The position numbers and the translations under genes were made by a program. Source: Gammaproteobacteria bacterium (GTDB lineage Bacteria; Pseudomonadota; Gammaproteobacteria; JAPPPA01). From it: 7,546 bases of DNA. Location of the stretch: NCBI GenBank assembly GCA_028817755.1, contig JAPPPA010000133.1, forward strand, positions 1 through 7,546, written 5' to 3'. Positions 6,481-7,546 of this stretch are shown here, one piece after another (within the stretch, counting starts at the first letter, position 1; every line of letters starts with the position of its first letter). Below the pieces are notes generated by a model that worked only from the letters and a program-made list of their open reading frames with translations, was not told the origin of the DNA and did not search any database.

Positions 6481-6508
6481 ACTAATAGTAATAATTATTG
6501 CCCTTAGT
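6481..6508. promoter_or_regulatory. Interrupted 28-bp dyad, candidate operator
   Basis: Two nested inverted repeats share one centre between 6494 and 6495: outer arms ACTAA (6481-6485) and TTAGT (6504-6508), and a 10-bp palindrome AATAATTATT (6490-6499), with unpaired four-base gaps between them. Twenty of 28 bases obey the symmetry. The spacing is like a site for a dimeric helix-turn-helix regulator, but AT-rich palindromes also arise by chance, and no regulator gene is present in the window. Confidence 0.4.
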
Positions 6509-6572
6509 ATCCAGAACAACTAGATGGGCGACCATTAAGCACTGACTAACGGCATTATTAAAATACAATTAC

Positions 6573-6576
6573 AGGA
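6573..6576 (+). promoter_or_regulatory. Ribosome binding site of the SDR gene
   Basis: AGGA, eight bases before the ATG at 6585, within ACAGGATAAACGGT. It supports that ATG as the start of the dehydrogenase. Confidence 0.7.
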
Positions 6577-6584
6577 TAAACGGT

Positions 6585-7367
6585 ATGAATTTAGTAGATA
6601 AATATGGCCCATGGGCCTTAATCAGCGGCGCATCATCCGGTTTAGGTGAAGAATTTGCCCGCCAATTAGCAGCCCAAGGGCTGAACTTGGTACTACTTGC
6701 ACGCCGTACAGAACGACTCGAATCACTGGGTAAAGAGCTGAAATCACAGCACGGCATCGACTACCGCGCCGTCAGTGCCGACTTGGCCGACCCTGACTTT
6801 CTTGCTCCAGTCGCGGATCAAACAGAAGACTTGGAAATCGGCCTACTGATTAATAACGCTGGCTTTACCAACAGCGGCAATTTCCTCGACAACGATCTGC
6901 AATCAGAAATCCGCCTTGTAGACGTAAACTGCCGCGCAGCCATGATTTTGGCGCACCATTACGGCCAAGGCATGCGCCAACGCAAACGCGGCGGCATGAT
7001 TTTCACCGCTTCAATCGCTGGTTTTGTAGGTATCCCATTCTGGGGCAACTACTCAGCCTCTAAATCTTTCGACCTAAAACTCGCCGAAGCTCTTGGCGCC
7101 GAATTAAAGCCACATGGTGTAGATGTCTTGGCGCTTTGCCCCGGCGCTACCCGCACCGAATTCGCAACCTACGACGGCCTTATCTCGCAAGTCATGACCA
7201 TGCCTGCTGAGCCTGTTGTAGCTGGTGCTATTAAACGCCTTGGCAAACGCCGCACCTGGGTGGCTGGGCTCATCAACCGCATTAACGTATTCGCCACACG
7301 CTTCTTACCGCGCACTTGGAGCTCAATACTATTTGGCGTGGTTGTTCGAGACATCGTCAAACACTAG
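6585..7367 (+). CDS. Short-chain dehydrogenase/reductase (SDR), classical type
   Basis: Cytoplasmic NAD(P)-dependent oxidoreductase of 260 residues with a Rossmann fold. Seen: cofactor loop SGASSGLG (14-21, the TGxxxGxG motif with Ser for Thr), a basic pair R40-R41 at the end of the second strand, which usually favours NADP(H), D66 in SADLAD, NNAG (90-93), N115, S143 in TASIAG, and the catalytic YSASK with Y156 and K160. The PGATRT segment (186-191) follows the active site as usual. The closest general type is the DltE/YqjQ-like group of predicted reductases, whose substrates are mostly unknown; the C-terminal 40 residues are hydrophobic and basic and could touch membrane or lipid substrates. 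All catalytic residues are present, so activity is likely but the substrate cannot be told. A good ribosome site precedes the ATG. The stop lies 2 bp before dtd, so the two are probably cotranscribed. Confidence 0.93.
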   Translation: MNLVDKYGPWALISGASSGLGEEFARQLAAQGLNLVLLARRTERLESLGKELKSQHGIDYRAVSADLADPDFLAPVADQTEDLEIGLLINNAGFTNSGNFLDNDLQSEIRLVDVNCRAAMILAHHYGQGMRQRKRGGMIFTASIAGFVGIPFWGNYSASKSFDLKLAEALGAELKPHGVDVLALCPGATRTEFATYDGLISQVMTMPAEPVVAGAIKRLGKRRTWVAGLINRINVFATRFLPRTWSSILFGVVVRDIVKH

Positions 7368-7369
7368 TC

Positions 7370-7546
7370 ATGATTGCCCTGCTGCAACGCGTCACTCACG
7401 CCAGCGTCACAGTCAGCGACGAAACCGTTGGCAAAATTGACCAAGGCTTGCTGGTGTTTGTGGGCATTGAAGCAGGGGACGAGCAAAAACAAGCCGACCG
7501 GCTGCTTGAGCGCGTACTCACTTACCGCGGGTTTGAAGACGCAGAA
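7370..7546 (+). CDS. dtd: D-aminoacyl-tRNA deacylase, 3' end cut by window
   Basis: The first 59 residues match the start of the Dtd family closely: MIALLQRVTHASVTV, then GLLVFVGIE, then a charged helix with ADRLLERVLTYRGFEDAE, as in the E. coli enzyme of 145 residues. Dtd removes D-amino acids (for example D-Tyr) and Gly mischarged on tRNA-Ala, proofreading chirality before translation. The later catalytic motifs (SQFTL and the Gly-cisPro NxGPVT region) lie beyond the window, so completeness cannot be judged. The ATG comes 2 bp after the SDR stop, with no clear Shine-Dalgarno sequence, so translation is probably coupled. Confidence 0.96.
   Translation, partial: MIALLQRVTHASVTVSDETVGKIDQGLLVFVGIEAGDEQKQADRLLERVLTYRGFEDAE

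Larger units (their letters stand above)
6451..6584. promoter_or_regulatory. Divergent promoter region between the GGDEF pair and the SDR gene
   Basis: This 134-bp AT-rich spacer is the only divergent intergenic region in the window, so it should hold promoters for the minus-strand GGDEF operon and the plus-strand SDR-dtd genes. No convincing sigma-70 pair is visible on either strand; a weak plus-strand guess is TTAAGC (6535-6540) with TTAAAA (6558-6563) at 17-bp spacing. An interrupted dyad at 6481-6508, listed separately, is the clearest structure. I see no small gene here. Confidence 0.5.

Noticed and set aside
1..7546. CRISPR array, insertion sequence, tRNA or phage genes
   Set aside because: No spaced direct repeats, transposase motifs, terminal repeats or cloverleaf-like segments were seen on reading; nearly all bases belong to recognised chromosomal genes.

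Overview
The window looks like chromosomal DNA from a gammaproteobacterium of moderate GC content, probably a free-living, possibly marine, member of the Oceanospirillales/Cellvibrionales/Pseudomonadales breadth. The basis is a TypA/BipA that is near-collinear with the E. coli protein, a Dtd start very like E. coli Dtd, and a typA/dtd neighbourhood (in E. coli bipA and dtd also lie in the same chromosomal region). The exact taxon is inference. I saw no mobile element, CRISPR array, tRNA or rRNA.

Layout. Left, plus strand: the 3' end of a PlsC-type acyltransferase gene (1-453), followed without a gap by a small DUF4112 membrane protein (454-915). This pair converges on a four-gene minus-strand block, and the two facing stop codons overlap. 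In order of transcription (right to left) the block holds two adjacent, overlapping membrane GGDEF genes (6450-5239, then 5251-4163), the translation GTPase typA/bipA (4097-2271), and a membrane class III nucleotide cyclase (2210-912). A weak terminator-like hairpin lies between the GGDEF pair and typA. An 11-bp inverted repeat joins the end of typA to the leader of the cyclase. Right, plus strand, diverging from the GGDEF pair: a short-chain dehydrogenase/reductase (6585-7367) and, 2 bp later, the 5' end of dtd (D-aminoacyl-tRNA deacylase), cut by the window edge.

How the genes fit together. typA and dtd are translation-linked housekeeping genes. Between and beside them sit three membrane second-messenger enzymes: two predicted c-di-GMP synthases and one predicted cAMP (or other cNMP) synthase. 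The two GGDEF proteins share a similar six-helix N-terminal region with a matching aromatic-Ser-Pro-Leu motif, which suggests a tandem duplication. Both keep an intact GGDEF active-site loop but lack the RxxD product-inhibition site. The cyclase keeps its metal aspartates and transition-state Asn/Arg, but has Ala at the usual Asp/Thr base-recognition position.

I do not see strong evidence for a wholly new defence or mobile system. The most notable items are the paired GGDEF proteins, the altered cyclase pocket, a 28-bp interrupted dyad in the divergent intergenic region, and the typA-cyclase inverted repeat.
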